NCBI GenBank assembly: GCA_033725935.1
Contig: MU867090.1
Span: forward strand, 248,001-312,000
DNA from: Cladorrhinum sp. PSN259
Taxonomy: Eukaryota; Ascomycota; Sordariomycetes; Sordariales; Podosporaceae
Reading direction: 5' to 3'
Length of the DNA stretch: 64,000 nucleotides
Part shown: in pieces, positions 52,518-61,650 of the stretch
Layout: each line of letters starts with the position of its first letter
How positions within the stretch are numbered: position 1 is the first letter of the stretch
The notes under the pieces: generated by a model
Seen by the model: only the letters and a program-made list of their open reading frames with translations
Databases searched by the model: none
Told to the model about the DNA's origin: nothing
Translations under genes and position numbers: made by a program

Positions 52518-54353
52518 CTAATGAATAACAACCCCATAATCCTTCGCAATAACAGCCCACTCCATCAGCCTCCCCTGCGCCTCGACAAACTCCTTCTCAA
52601 ACCCTCTACTACCCGGCTTCTCCCCATCAACTTTCTTCCCCACCAAACTCGCAAAGAGTTCACAGATCCCCTTGGTATACTCCGAATCACCACCAAACGC
52701 CTCTCCGGCCCCCTTGCAAGTCTCGTACATGTATCCGTACGTGACAGTCTGGATATCAATCGGATTCGGGTAAGTGGGATCCTGGATCTTGTCCGGCGTC
52801 AAGCTTCCCGCCACCATGAGAACCTGGATCACGTCCATCATCTCGTTTACCCACTCCGGGCCGGTACGACGACGGGACACCAGCTTGCCTCGCAGGGCAT
52901 TGCGGAGAGCCGGGTCAGGCTTGCCTTGGTCGAGGTAGAGCATGGCCAGACAGAGGCGAGCGAGTGGGACGGGCTCAATGATATCCGGCCACTGAGTGGC
53001 AGGGAAGGTGTTGCACATGATAGTTCGGAGCGTGGTTTCGACACCGCCGAGGTCGTCAAACTCCTTGTAGATGCCGGGGAACTTGGAAGCCTTGACAGCG
53101 CTCTTGGTGAGGTTGACAATTTCCCGCTGGGCTTTGTGAAGGTTCTCGAGCTTGCCGCCTGCTTTCTTGATCCAGCCTTGCTCTTCCATTTGCTCGGACT
53201 TGCAGCGGGTGCCTGAGTAATTTGTCAGTAACTCTAACAAGCCGGGGAGTGTCGGTACTTACAACGACAATTGAAGAAGTGCTCACGCAGCAGAATCTCC
53301 TGGCGAGTCGAGACATCAATGGTAGGATCAATATAGCAGATGGTAATCTCCTCCCCGGGAGCAATCTTCTTCAACGAACGGACGCGAAGCTCAGTCCCTT
53401 CGAAGAAGACAAAAGCATTAGGGTCGCAGGAGTGGTTGATAGTGGCCGTCAATAGATCAAGAGCGCAACCGATGGACTCTTTCTGGGAAGCAGGGCGGAG
53501 TCTGACGCAGTTGGTGCGAAGCTATCACCTCCCAAAGTCAGTCTCCTCACAGCAACAACAACTCCCCAACATTGACTGGAAAACTCTCACCTTGGGAACC
53601 AAATTCCACATAAACCCAACGTTAACCTTCCCGCCCGTCTCCGACCTGACAGCCACAGCAATATCAAACACCTCGGTGCTCAGCTTCTTGTCCTTAGTGT
53701 ACTCATTGAAATGACTCTCCATCTTCTCAATCACCTTGCCTTGCTTGGTAGTAACGAACCCTCTCTGCTGCCACCAAATAAGCCGATGGGCGAGCAGGTT
53801 CTGCGCCTTCATTACGGGCACGTTCCGCAGAGTCTTGCACTCGTCCTTGTGGAATTTATTCCACGCTGCTTTTTGACATTTCTATACCATCATCAGTCAC
53901 GTACTTCATAAAGGAAAAAAAAAAAAAAAGGGTTTGAGCATGCATTACCTTGCCACAAAACCCGGCAACCAAACACCCAGAACAAGCCTTCACGGTCGCC
54001 CCTCCTTCACCTTGCCCACACTCATCGCAGAACCCCCCACCGCCGCCGGCGTGGTACTTGCCCTCGTGATCCAAAGCCCACATGACAGGTTTGCTCCTGT
54101 ATATCTCCCTCCCTGCTGGGATCCCTCTCTCGTTGTAATGGCCCTTGTCAGTCTTGTCAGAAACAAAAAGACCGCTGCCCATGCTGATGAGGGAAGACTT
54201 GATCTCCAGCTTGGCTGACGAGGCGGTCACTGTGGCGCTCGACAGGATTGATTGACAGAGGACAGGGTCGGTGTGAAAAGCGGAGCGAGGGGTTGGCGTG
54301 AAGTCGTCGTCGTCGTTGGGGTCGTAGGCGGAGGAGGAGGAGAGGGCCTCCAT
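52518..54353 (-). CDS. SET and MYND domain protein (SMYD-like methyltransferase)
   Basis: Four exons, 53949-54353, 53591-53881, 53263-53521 and 52518-53212, give 549 aa. All splices are GT..AG, and each restores a conserved phrase. The split SET domain begins with GSGLFVSDKTDKGHYNERGIPAGREI. An inserted MYND zinc finger follows (FCDECGQ...KACSGCLVAGFCGKKCQKAAWNKFHKDEC). The core SET motif reads NHSCDPNAFVFFEGTELRVR, with GEEITICYID after it. The Cys-rich post-SET segment FNCRCTRCKSEQM is completed by the last splice. A helical C-terminal domain of ~220 aa follows, as in SMYD3-type enzymes. These methylate Lys on histones or other proteins using SAM. The N-terminus is acidic and Ser-rich. Substrate unknown. 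Confidence 0.9.
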
Positions 54354-55392
54354 AATTGCTGGAGAGATTGGGTTTGCCAGTTTTTTTGGGGGGTTTTTTG
54401 GTTTTTTTTTTTTTACACCGGTGGGTTTTGGTTGTGTGAGTTAATTGAAATGGTGTTCTTGGTTGTTGTATGTTGCGGGCTGTGAAGGTGTTTGGTAGAA
54501 AAATCAAGATGCGGAACGAAGGGGTCGCAGAGAAAGAGAGAGAGGGGAATAGTTGCAGGTACCCGGTTATATGGAGACGAATGCCTTCAGATTTTTGTTT
54601 TGAAAGCTTGACTTCGAGGGAATAAAGTAAAGAATATCAAAGTGAGGGAAAGAAAGATTTCGGGTCGGATGAAGTTGCTTGAGGAAAGTAGATGGCTTAG
54701 TAGCAGGCAGGAAAGAAAGAAAAAAGGAAGGACGGAAGGTTGTTGTTGCAGCGAATACCGTTTGTACTTTGCAAGCCGTCTGATTGTTTACACGGTGGAG
54801 AGTGTTTGTTTGCTGGTTGCCAAACAGACCTCATCACGTCTTGCAAATTTGACTCTATGCCCTTTCGAACTTGTATCCCCGGCTCGCTCTTTTGACCTTT
54901 CCCATCTTAGACAGCACAGCAATTGAGATCAAGTATTTTCTGCCTCGCGATTATATCTAGTTCCATCCTCAATAGTTGTAGAGTTTCTCGTGCGTACATT
55001 GTCATTGGGTATGTCCTTTTGTTTGTGAGAGGCCTCATTTCGAGTGACTCACGCATGGAAAATGATTCAACTGTCCTGCGTGTACCTAGGTAACTTCGTA
55101 TTATGCCCAACCTGCATTATAATAGTGATGAACCAAATTCTTTTATATATTAGCCGTCTTCAAGATTTTCCAGTATGTCTACATTAGAATTACGCTTGGT
55201 ACATACATGCGGTATGTACTCGAACAAAGTGAACCCATATCCAAATTTCACTTTGTCTCAGCTCCCTCTCCGAGTCGTTATTCCCCCCAAGAAATTCCAA
55301 CAAAATCCGTTTTTAATCCATCATTGATAATGTACAACCATTTTCCCATCCATAGGTGAGTCATCAGGTGCGCTTTGACTAACTAGTGAATA
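54354..55392. other. Intergenic, no gene seen
   Basis: About 1 kb. The first part is the SET/MYND promoter, with a T-tract (54402-54414). The remainder has only short ORFs. Confidence 0.5.
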
Positions 55393-56510
55393 TTACCGGA
55401 TCAGGGTAGGCGGCTCCGGTTTAAGAAATGATGACCCAGGAGAATTCGGTGTGCCTCCTCCTTCTTGAGCCTCCTCCAAACTTGAAATCTCGACAGGAAG
55501 AAGAAGCTCGCTTTTTAAGGGCATCATGGTGTGCGACTCAGATACGGGCTCGTTTGATGGCGGCCCGTTGTAAATTTCCTCGGCAGTAACCAGACCGCTT
55601 TCCTGCTTTATCATCACGGTATCCGAGTCAAACAATACAGGCGTCCGGGGCAGCCCGTTAAAAGGGGAGGGCGTAAAATCGTCTTCTATCGATATATACC
55701 TCTCTTCGGCAGGATGATAACCGCTTTCTAGCTTCGTTATCACGGTAACCGAGTCAAATAAAATAGGCGTTCGGGGCAGCTCATTAAAGGGGGAGGGCGT
55801 AAAATCTTGCTCTATCGATTCATATATCTCCTCGGCAGGATAATGGCCGCTTTCCAGCTTCGTAATTATGGTATCCGAGTCGAATAATATAGGCGTTTGG
55901 GGAAGCCCGTTAAAGGGGGAGGGCGTAAAATCTTCTTTTATCGGCACATGCACATGTATCTCCTCGGCAGGATGAAGACCGCTTGGGGTATCTGAGCCAG
56001 ATGATCCAGGCGATGAAGATATTCCGTTATAAAGTTCCTCGGTAGGCCGCGTTCGTGGCAGCCCGTTGTACCAGCGACCACCCCCGACCGCTATCGCTAT
56101 CCAGTCTTTGAGCTCCTCAATGTGCACAACATATTGCGTGATATCGGCTTCTTTCTCCTGAACGCGGCGTCCCAGCTCGGCCAGTTCGTCTTTGAAACTC
56201 TCGTGTTCTGCCTTCAATCGTCTAATTTCGTCCATGAAATTCCGAACCAAGTTCTCCAGGTTGACCTCAGGCTTGTCGGCTTTGAGCTGAGAATTTTCGG
56301 CTCGAAGTTCGTCGTCCAGAGACGGTGAAAGCTGCTTGGCTGGCAGATCACCAAGAGAGGAGAGACGCGGAGTCTTGAGCGGTCGAGAACCGCTGTCGGC
56401 CTCATCCTCGTCGTAAGCGGATCGGTTTCTCTTCTGGCTGCGGCCGGCGAAGGGTGCCGAAGGTGTTGGCGGGGGAGGGGCGGGGTTTTCGTCGTGCTCT
56501 ATCGTGATGG
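55393..56510 (-). CDS. Repeat-containing nuclear-type protein, 42-43-aa tandem repeats
   Basis: An open frame runs from an acceptor-like TCAG at 56511 to the stop at 55393, about 372 codons. No ATG lies before an in-frame stop at 56527-56529, so a short first exon upstream is probably missing. The internal Met in FMDEIRR (56235) is an alternative start. The N-terminal part has Pro-rich and NLS-like segments (GRSQKRNRSAYDEDEAD), then a coiled coil (VRNFMDEIRRLKAEHESFKDELAELGRRVQEKEAD as landmark). Three tandem repeats of 42-43 aa follow, each with PAEE, EDFTPSPFN, LPRTP(I/V)LFDS and ITKLESG. The C-terminal tail is acidic and Pro/Ser-rich. No family is recognised. Regulatory or scaffold function is possible. 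Confidence 0.6.
55594..55974 (-). repeat. In-frame tandem repeat, three ~126-bp units
   Basis: Encodes the three protein repeats described for the gene at 55393-56510. Unit boundaries fall near 55974, 55845 and 55719. Units differ by scattered substitutions but keep the frame. Confidence 0.8.
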
Positions 56511-56953
56511 CTGACAGATACTCGTATCAAGTAAATGATGGGGGTCGGAGCAAATGTGCGGTAGTGTATGCGCGTGGACGCTTAGAAGAAAATGAATATT
56601 GGCCTAGAACGGTTGGAGCGACGAATTTGCGTGAGGATGGTATGGAAAATGGAATTTTTCTGTTTAAAAAAAAAAAGCGCATGGTAATCTTTGGCTTATC
56701 TCGTTGGAAAGCCCTATGCTAATAACAACCCTAGATTGTGCAAAGTCAAACTCAAGCGTTGTGGCAAGTTTGAAAATGCCTCTGAAAACTCAAAAACCCC
56801 CTTTTACTCTTTTCTTTCACAATGAGCCCCCCAACCTATCCGAAGAGAAGAAAAAAAACCGCTGTTTTAACCACTTAAAAGTCTTGAACCGATACGCCAG
56901 CAGTGATGTAACCGTACAAAGGAATGAGGGAAAAGACTAATTTGATACCCAGT
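56511..56953. other. Intergenic, possible missing first exon
   Basis: 440 bp. Upstream of the repeat gene; an ATG-containing short exon was sought but no good donor was found. Contains an A-tract (56668-56678). Confidence 0.4.
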
Positions 56954-57871
56954 TCATGGCCGACAAGCATACGCTGTGACCGTTCCCACAGGCAGTGTGG
57001 TTGTTGTGGTGAACACTACCGGTGGTCCGTACCCTGCCACGGCGGTTGTAACTACCAAAGAGCATCCGTCGCAGTTCAACAAAGTCGTGGTGGTCGTGGT
57101 CTTGGAATACTTGGTTGAGGTTTTCCCCGCCGATTGTTCTGGTTGGACGACATGGGTGGTCGGGCAGGCCTCCAGCTGGTTGCCCTCGCGAACCCGTAGA
57201 TCATTGGCAGCCGGCAAGGCACTAGGCTTCGGGAATTCTGCTGTTATGGGGTTGACAACAGGTTCCGCAGTAGGAGCAATCCCCTGGCCGCTTGATGTCG
57301 GGGTTGCTGAAGCGTCGTTCCGATGCTCTTGATCGCGCCGAAGACGAGCCGGTGTTGGTCGGCATATCGTGCTCCAGAATGTGCTGGCTGTGTCGACCTT
57401 TTCAGTCTTGATGATCTGCATATTTGGGCAAAAGTACCAATAATCCGAGATGAAGAGTGAATCACATCCATTGCAGTTCAGCTGCTTGTACTGAACAGTC
57501 GTGGACGGATAGAGGGTCAATGTTCCTGACCATTGACAGGCAGCAGTGCCCAGCCAGGGCGGAGCGTAAGTCGTTGTGCATCCTTTGTTTGCTTCGGCGG
57601 GGACTGCAACGGCTGCTGCTTCGCTGAGGGGGGTTGGCGCCTCTCGGGGGTTGAGGATCAGGGTCGTCGCAAAAGTTGCTGTCACCTGGGTGATGACGGG
57701 CATGATGGGAGGTTTCAACGACGTCGGCAACTTGGGCGGGCCATCAGTGGGATCATCCTCGACCTGGACGTCGACATCTCGGCCTTTGGGAGAGGCATGC
57801 GAGGCAACTGGTGAGGCGGAGACGTGTGTGGAAACAGCAACCAAGACAAGGAGAAGCCTCAGGAGGGCCAT
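56954..57871 (-). CDS. Secreted protein with two Cys modules
   Basis: A single exon of 305 aa from the Met at 57871, giving signal peptide MALLRLLLVLVAVSTHVSAS; the upstream frame from 57991 lacks signal character. Two related Cys modules are visible. The first (~residues 95-175) runs KGCTTTY ... LNCNGCDSLF ... TICRP. The second, at the C-terminus, runs EACPTTHVV ... LLNCDGCSLVVTT ... GYGPPVV ... GTVTAYACRP. The two share C-TT, (L)NC(N/D)GC and a final CRP. A Thr/Ser/Pro-rich linker separates them. The C-terminal module recurs in the neighbouring gene at 59891-61129. No known family recognised; probably a wall or extracellular protein. Confidence 0.7.
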   Translation of the reverse strand: MALLRLLLVLVAVSTHVSASPVASHASPKGRDVDVQVEDDPTDGPPKLPTSLKPPIMPVITQVTATFATTLILNPREAPTPLSEAAAVAVPAEANKGCTTTYAPPWLGTAACQWSGTLTLYPSTTVQYKQLNCNGCDSLFISDYWYFCPNMQIIKTEKVDTASTFWSTICRPTPARLRRDQEHRNDASATPTSSGQGIAPTAEPVVNPITAEFPKPSALPAANDLRVREGNQLEACPTTHVVQPEQSAGKTSTKYSKTTTTTTLLNCDGCSLVVTTAVAGYGPPVVFTTTTTLPVGTVTAYACRP

Positions 57872-59890
57872 GACTGGTGGTGCAGCAGGTGCCGATGCCG
57901 AGTATGCAGATGAGCCGCTTCCGATCCAGGCCATGGACGCAAAAGACCAACCATGCCCAGAGCTATATATGAGCTTGATGCACCTCTCCAAACGTCACTC
58001 GGACAAGTGTTTCCGGGTCAGCAGACAGAAGGGGGGCGGACAGCGGACCGACCGGACGGACAGGTGTCGGGGTGGTGTCAGTGTTGGATCTGGGCCATTG
58101 CGGGCGATGGGGAGCAAAACCGGTCCCTGGGTGCGTCGCAATCGCCTATGCAGTGCATCTCTGGTTAGGGTGGTAATATTGCACCGCTGCTGTGACGTTG
58201 GGAACAAGGAATGATGGTTCTTTCTGGGGAAAGGTCAGCGAGGCATGTCAAAGTGAAAAAGGGTCCATTAACCCCCCCAGGAAGAATCTGGCCACAGGTC
58301 AATTTTTGGAAACACACACACAGGGGGCTGAACGGGGATATATTGCAATGCTATCTCGTGGGATTTTTCTCGGTGTCTCTCGCCGAATAGACGATAGTGC
58401 GGTCCCTCTTGGTGAGAAGTGGCACGTGGAAAAAATAGTCACGGCATTGAGATGCCATCATGATTGGACGGCTAAATGAAGACAGGGTGTGGGAGACCCG
58501 GCCGGAACGCGAGTGATTCTGCCGGGTAATAAACGAGATATCACGGCTTACCATGGCTCTTGATTGCCACCGTTGGAGCAGCATTGACCACTTTGGATCT
58601 ATTCCCAGCTCACGGAAACCGGCGGTTGATTCCCCAGCAAGGGAGCATCGGGGCAGGGCGAGATGAGCTATCATGGGTCATCAATGCAAGAGAAAAGACA
58701 AGTCCGGAACCGTGACCGAGAGAGCCTAGATTGGGCAGACTGGAGCTGGTTGTACTCGGCCATATTGAGCGAGTGGTAAAAAGTGAGATTTTCTGGGTGA
58801 AAAAAGTGGGAGGCGAGGAAATTGATGGCGGCATGAAGATGGGTTGTTGAGTAAAAAAAAGTATGTGATGTGCTTGCCAAGACGGGAGTGCATTGCGGGG
58901 CGGGACAGGGGGGAGTTGCTGTAGAGTTAAAAATAGGGCCACCCGTCCTGCATACACTACCTTCAGGACGATCTGTTCTTCCATCCAACTTCGGTCCAGA
59001 GACTGCATGTCTTGTTGTCCAGTTTTGGACTAAGTTGTTCCTCTGGGTGTCAAAGTGATCTACGCTTTACAGCTTCAAAGTCACCTTCCACTCCCGTCAA
59101 CGGGCTCTGAGGACTTTTCCAAGATTTAAACTTTTTTTGGACTGCCCCAGAATGCAACACCTCCCGAAAAGATCATGTTCCGCATCGATCCTCTGCAATG
59201 CTACTGTCAACTGACATGGTGATACCGTGACACCGGCTGGACGAATGGGTCAACACAGTCCGGGAAGCCCCATTGAAATGTCGACATACCAAGCCTAAAA
59301 TCGTGCATCACGGATCCCGAAATACTTCAGAACCTGGTAATCTAGCAATCTGCTATTTATTAGCTCCCCATCTCAGCTCCATCCGGCACTGCACAGCAGC
59401 CCCGGCATCTGGGGCCTTGGGCTCTGACCTCACTCGCTGTTTACACTATCCAGTGCTTATGTCAGGTACGGGTGGGCACATGAGCAAGGGGCCAAGATGA
59501 ATGGGAGTCCGGAAATATTACGGGCCGAGATGAAGATGGAATTTAGAGAGTGACTTGGAGAAAACCAAAGCAGAAGTTCTCGTGTATCATCCAATCTAAC
59601 AAACAACTACCTACTCCCAATGCCAGTGGGATATATCCAACGACAACAAATACAATCTCTTTCAAAAATTCAAAAATTCAAAAATTCAAAAATACAGTGA
59701 TTGAAATCCCCTCTTCTAATCTTTCCATTTGCAAACTCTACTCCGAAACCAATAAATCCAAAACACAAACTTTGAAAAGCAAAAACTCACACAGAACTGT
59801 AATCTCACCACCTCTTCTTCCCCTTCTTCATCCTCCTCCCCTTCTTTTCTCACCTTCGCCCTCACTCTCCTCCGCGTCTGCATTAGCAAC
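57872..59890. other. Long intergenic region, promoter of the secreted-protein gene
   Basis: About 2 kb. The first ~150 bp hold the core promoter of the upstream secreted-protein gene. Short ORFs are shadows or chance. Near 59660-59690 a CAAAAATT direct repeat is present. No gene seen. Confidence 0.45.
57963..57969 (-). promoter_or_regulatory. Possible TATA box
   Basis: TATATAG on the minus strand ~92 bp upstream of the ATG at 57871 of the secreted two-module gene; position fits a TATA element. Confidence 0.4.
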
Positions 59891-61129
59891 CTACGCACTG
59901 GCACTCTCCCTACACCCCCACACAGTAACAGTCCCAGTCCCATGCTGCACCAGCTCCGTAGTCTTTGGCTCCAACAATATCCCCGGACCACCAACCTGCA
60001 CTATAATAATATTCGGACAATCCCCACACGCAAACTTTCTGGTCGTAGTGACCGTCTCCGCGTAGACAGTCGACGTGTAAAAATCAGTCACTTTTTTAAA
60101 GTTTGACACCGTCTGCGTGCATCCTCTTGCGTCGGTCGCCGAACGGAAATAAGAGATGGAAGGGTACGCTTGCGGGTTCTTGAACTGCCGGGGGTGGGTT
60201 GGTGATGGGATGATGACTTCGGGAATGAATTCTGGTTCGGGATCTGGATCTTGATCTGGGCGATCAGGGTCGGGAGAGCTGTTATCCCCAAACTCTAGCT
60301 GAGGTTCAAGCTCGGAGGACTCTGGCTCCAATTCATGTTTGTTTTCGGCTTCGACGGCTTCGACAGCTTCGACTTCAACTTCAAGCTCAGGCTCAGGCTC
60401 AAGATCAGGCTCAAGATCAGGCTCGGGCTCGGGCTCAGGCTCAGTCTCAACATCAGGCTCAGGTTCGTAATTCTCTTCGTCAGGAGCATCCTCGTAAATC
60501 TGCTCCGAATCCCAAACTTCTTGTTCCTTCTCAGGAGAAACCGCCTGGGGACGCATTGTCATCGATGGGAGACTTGGTGTTATCGAACTCGACGGTAGTA
60601 AAAAACTCGAGGACTGGACACTTGATGATGATGATGACGATGACGACGACGGTCGGACTGCAGAGGCAAACGTCGACGGGGCTGTCTCTCTTGGAGCAGC
60701 CATCCAAGACGCTGTCACAGTTGTAGGAATATATATGGAGCTGATCACGGTGGTCGAATGGATTATCGCAATCGTGATAGTAGTAGGCAAGGCCTCAACG
60801 GTAGTCTCGGTCAGCGGCCAGTATCCCTTATCGTTAAGATGATCGCAAATCTCTGGATACATGGTAGCATATGATCCAGCACAAAGCTCACGCAGTTTCT
60901 CCAACACTTTCGGGACATGATTTTCTTCTGCTGCCAGTACGTCGATGATGTTGGAGTTGACCGTTACGACGGTGCGGATCGGATCTTTCGTCCCAACGGC
61001 ATTGATGTGGTGACTCGTCGCCAACGCGGTTGCGTATGGAATAGTAATCACATATGGTACAGTGATTGAGCTGCTGGCGGCAATAGCACTAGCCGCCAGA
61101 GCAACGACTCCAAGAATAGGCCGGATCAT
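59891..61129 (-). CDS. Secreted protein with acidic EP-repeat linker and Cys module
   Basis: A single exon of 412 aa from the Met at 61129 (signal peptide MIRPILGVVALAASAIAAS); the frame extends upstream without signal character. The N-terminal region has Thr/Ile-rich beta-like stretches and Cys-flanked segments (ELCAGSYATMYPEICDHL). A poly-Ser block follows (~150-180), then a long acidic Glu-Pro repeat (EPEPEPEPDLEPDLEPEP, landmark ~residues 240-320). The C-terminal module GCTQTVSN ... FACGDCPNIIIVQVGGPG ... HGTGTVTVWGCRE matches the modules of the gene at 56954 in Cys spacing and in the GP and GTVT phrases. Probably cell-surface; function unknown. Confidence 0.7.
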   Translation of the reverse strand: MIRPILGVVALAASAIAASSSITVPYVITIPYATALATSHHINAVGTKDPIRTVVTVNSNIIDVLAAEENHVPKVLEKLRELCAGSYATMYPEICDHLNDKGYWPLTETTVEALPTTITIAIIHSTTVISSIYIPTTVTASWMAAPRETAPSTFASAVRPSSSSSSSSSSVQSSSFLLPSSSITPSLPSMTMRPQAVSPEKEQEVWDSEQIYEDAPDEENYEPEPDVETEPEPEPEPDLEPDLEPEPELEVEVEAVEAVEAENKHELEPESSELEPQLEFGDNSSPDPDRPDQDPDPEPEFIPEVIIPSPTHPRQFKNPQAYPSISYFRSATDARGCTQTVSNFKKVTDFYTSTVYAETVTTTRKFACGDCPNIIIVQVGGPGILLEPKTTELVQHGTGTVTVWGCRESASA

Positions 61130-61650
61130 GAGCAGCGAGGTTTCACCGGCGGCAAGGCCACTGCGGGGCACAGGAAGTGATTGAGTATATTCTGGCATAT
61201 AATTTATTTTTTTGCAAGTCCGGAAACCTCCGTGTGGATCTCACGATAGGCAACGGACTGTTACACAGATTTTTTTGAGACATGAGTCTGACTGGGAGAA
61301 TATCGTGACGTCGGAGGTCACCGGGTTTAAGGAAATGCTCCTGAATACGAGCAGCTCCACCCAACCACACTGATCAAAACCTGGGTATCAAGCCACCATG
61401 GGGATATGGAGTCATCTGAGCGCTGGGTGAACCGAAAAAGCTTCAACTGGGAGGGTCAGTCATGGCACACCTGAAAGCCGAAGTCAGCCACAAGCTTACC
61501 AAACTGTGTAATCACAGAAGGCTCATTTATATCACTGGGAGACCTGGTGGCATCCCCTAGATATGTTGTTTGAATGTGGTGCTCGGTGCGTTAAGCTTCG
61601 AGCAAAGCATAGAGGTATCTGGGATGTTGAAGAACCAAATTATCGTGGTT
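61130..61650. other. Intergenic, no gene seen
   Basis: 520 bp between the EP-repeat gene (its promoter) and the 3' end of the regulator gene; no coding signal. Confidence 0.5.

Noticed and set aside
52521..53216. 231-aa plus-strand ORF
   Set aside because: Covers the last exon of the SET/MYND gene in antisense; no independent motif.
57576..58214. 212-aa plus-strand ORF
   Set aside because: Largely antisense to the secreted two-module protein and its promoter; no family likeness.
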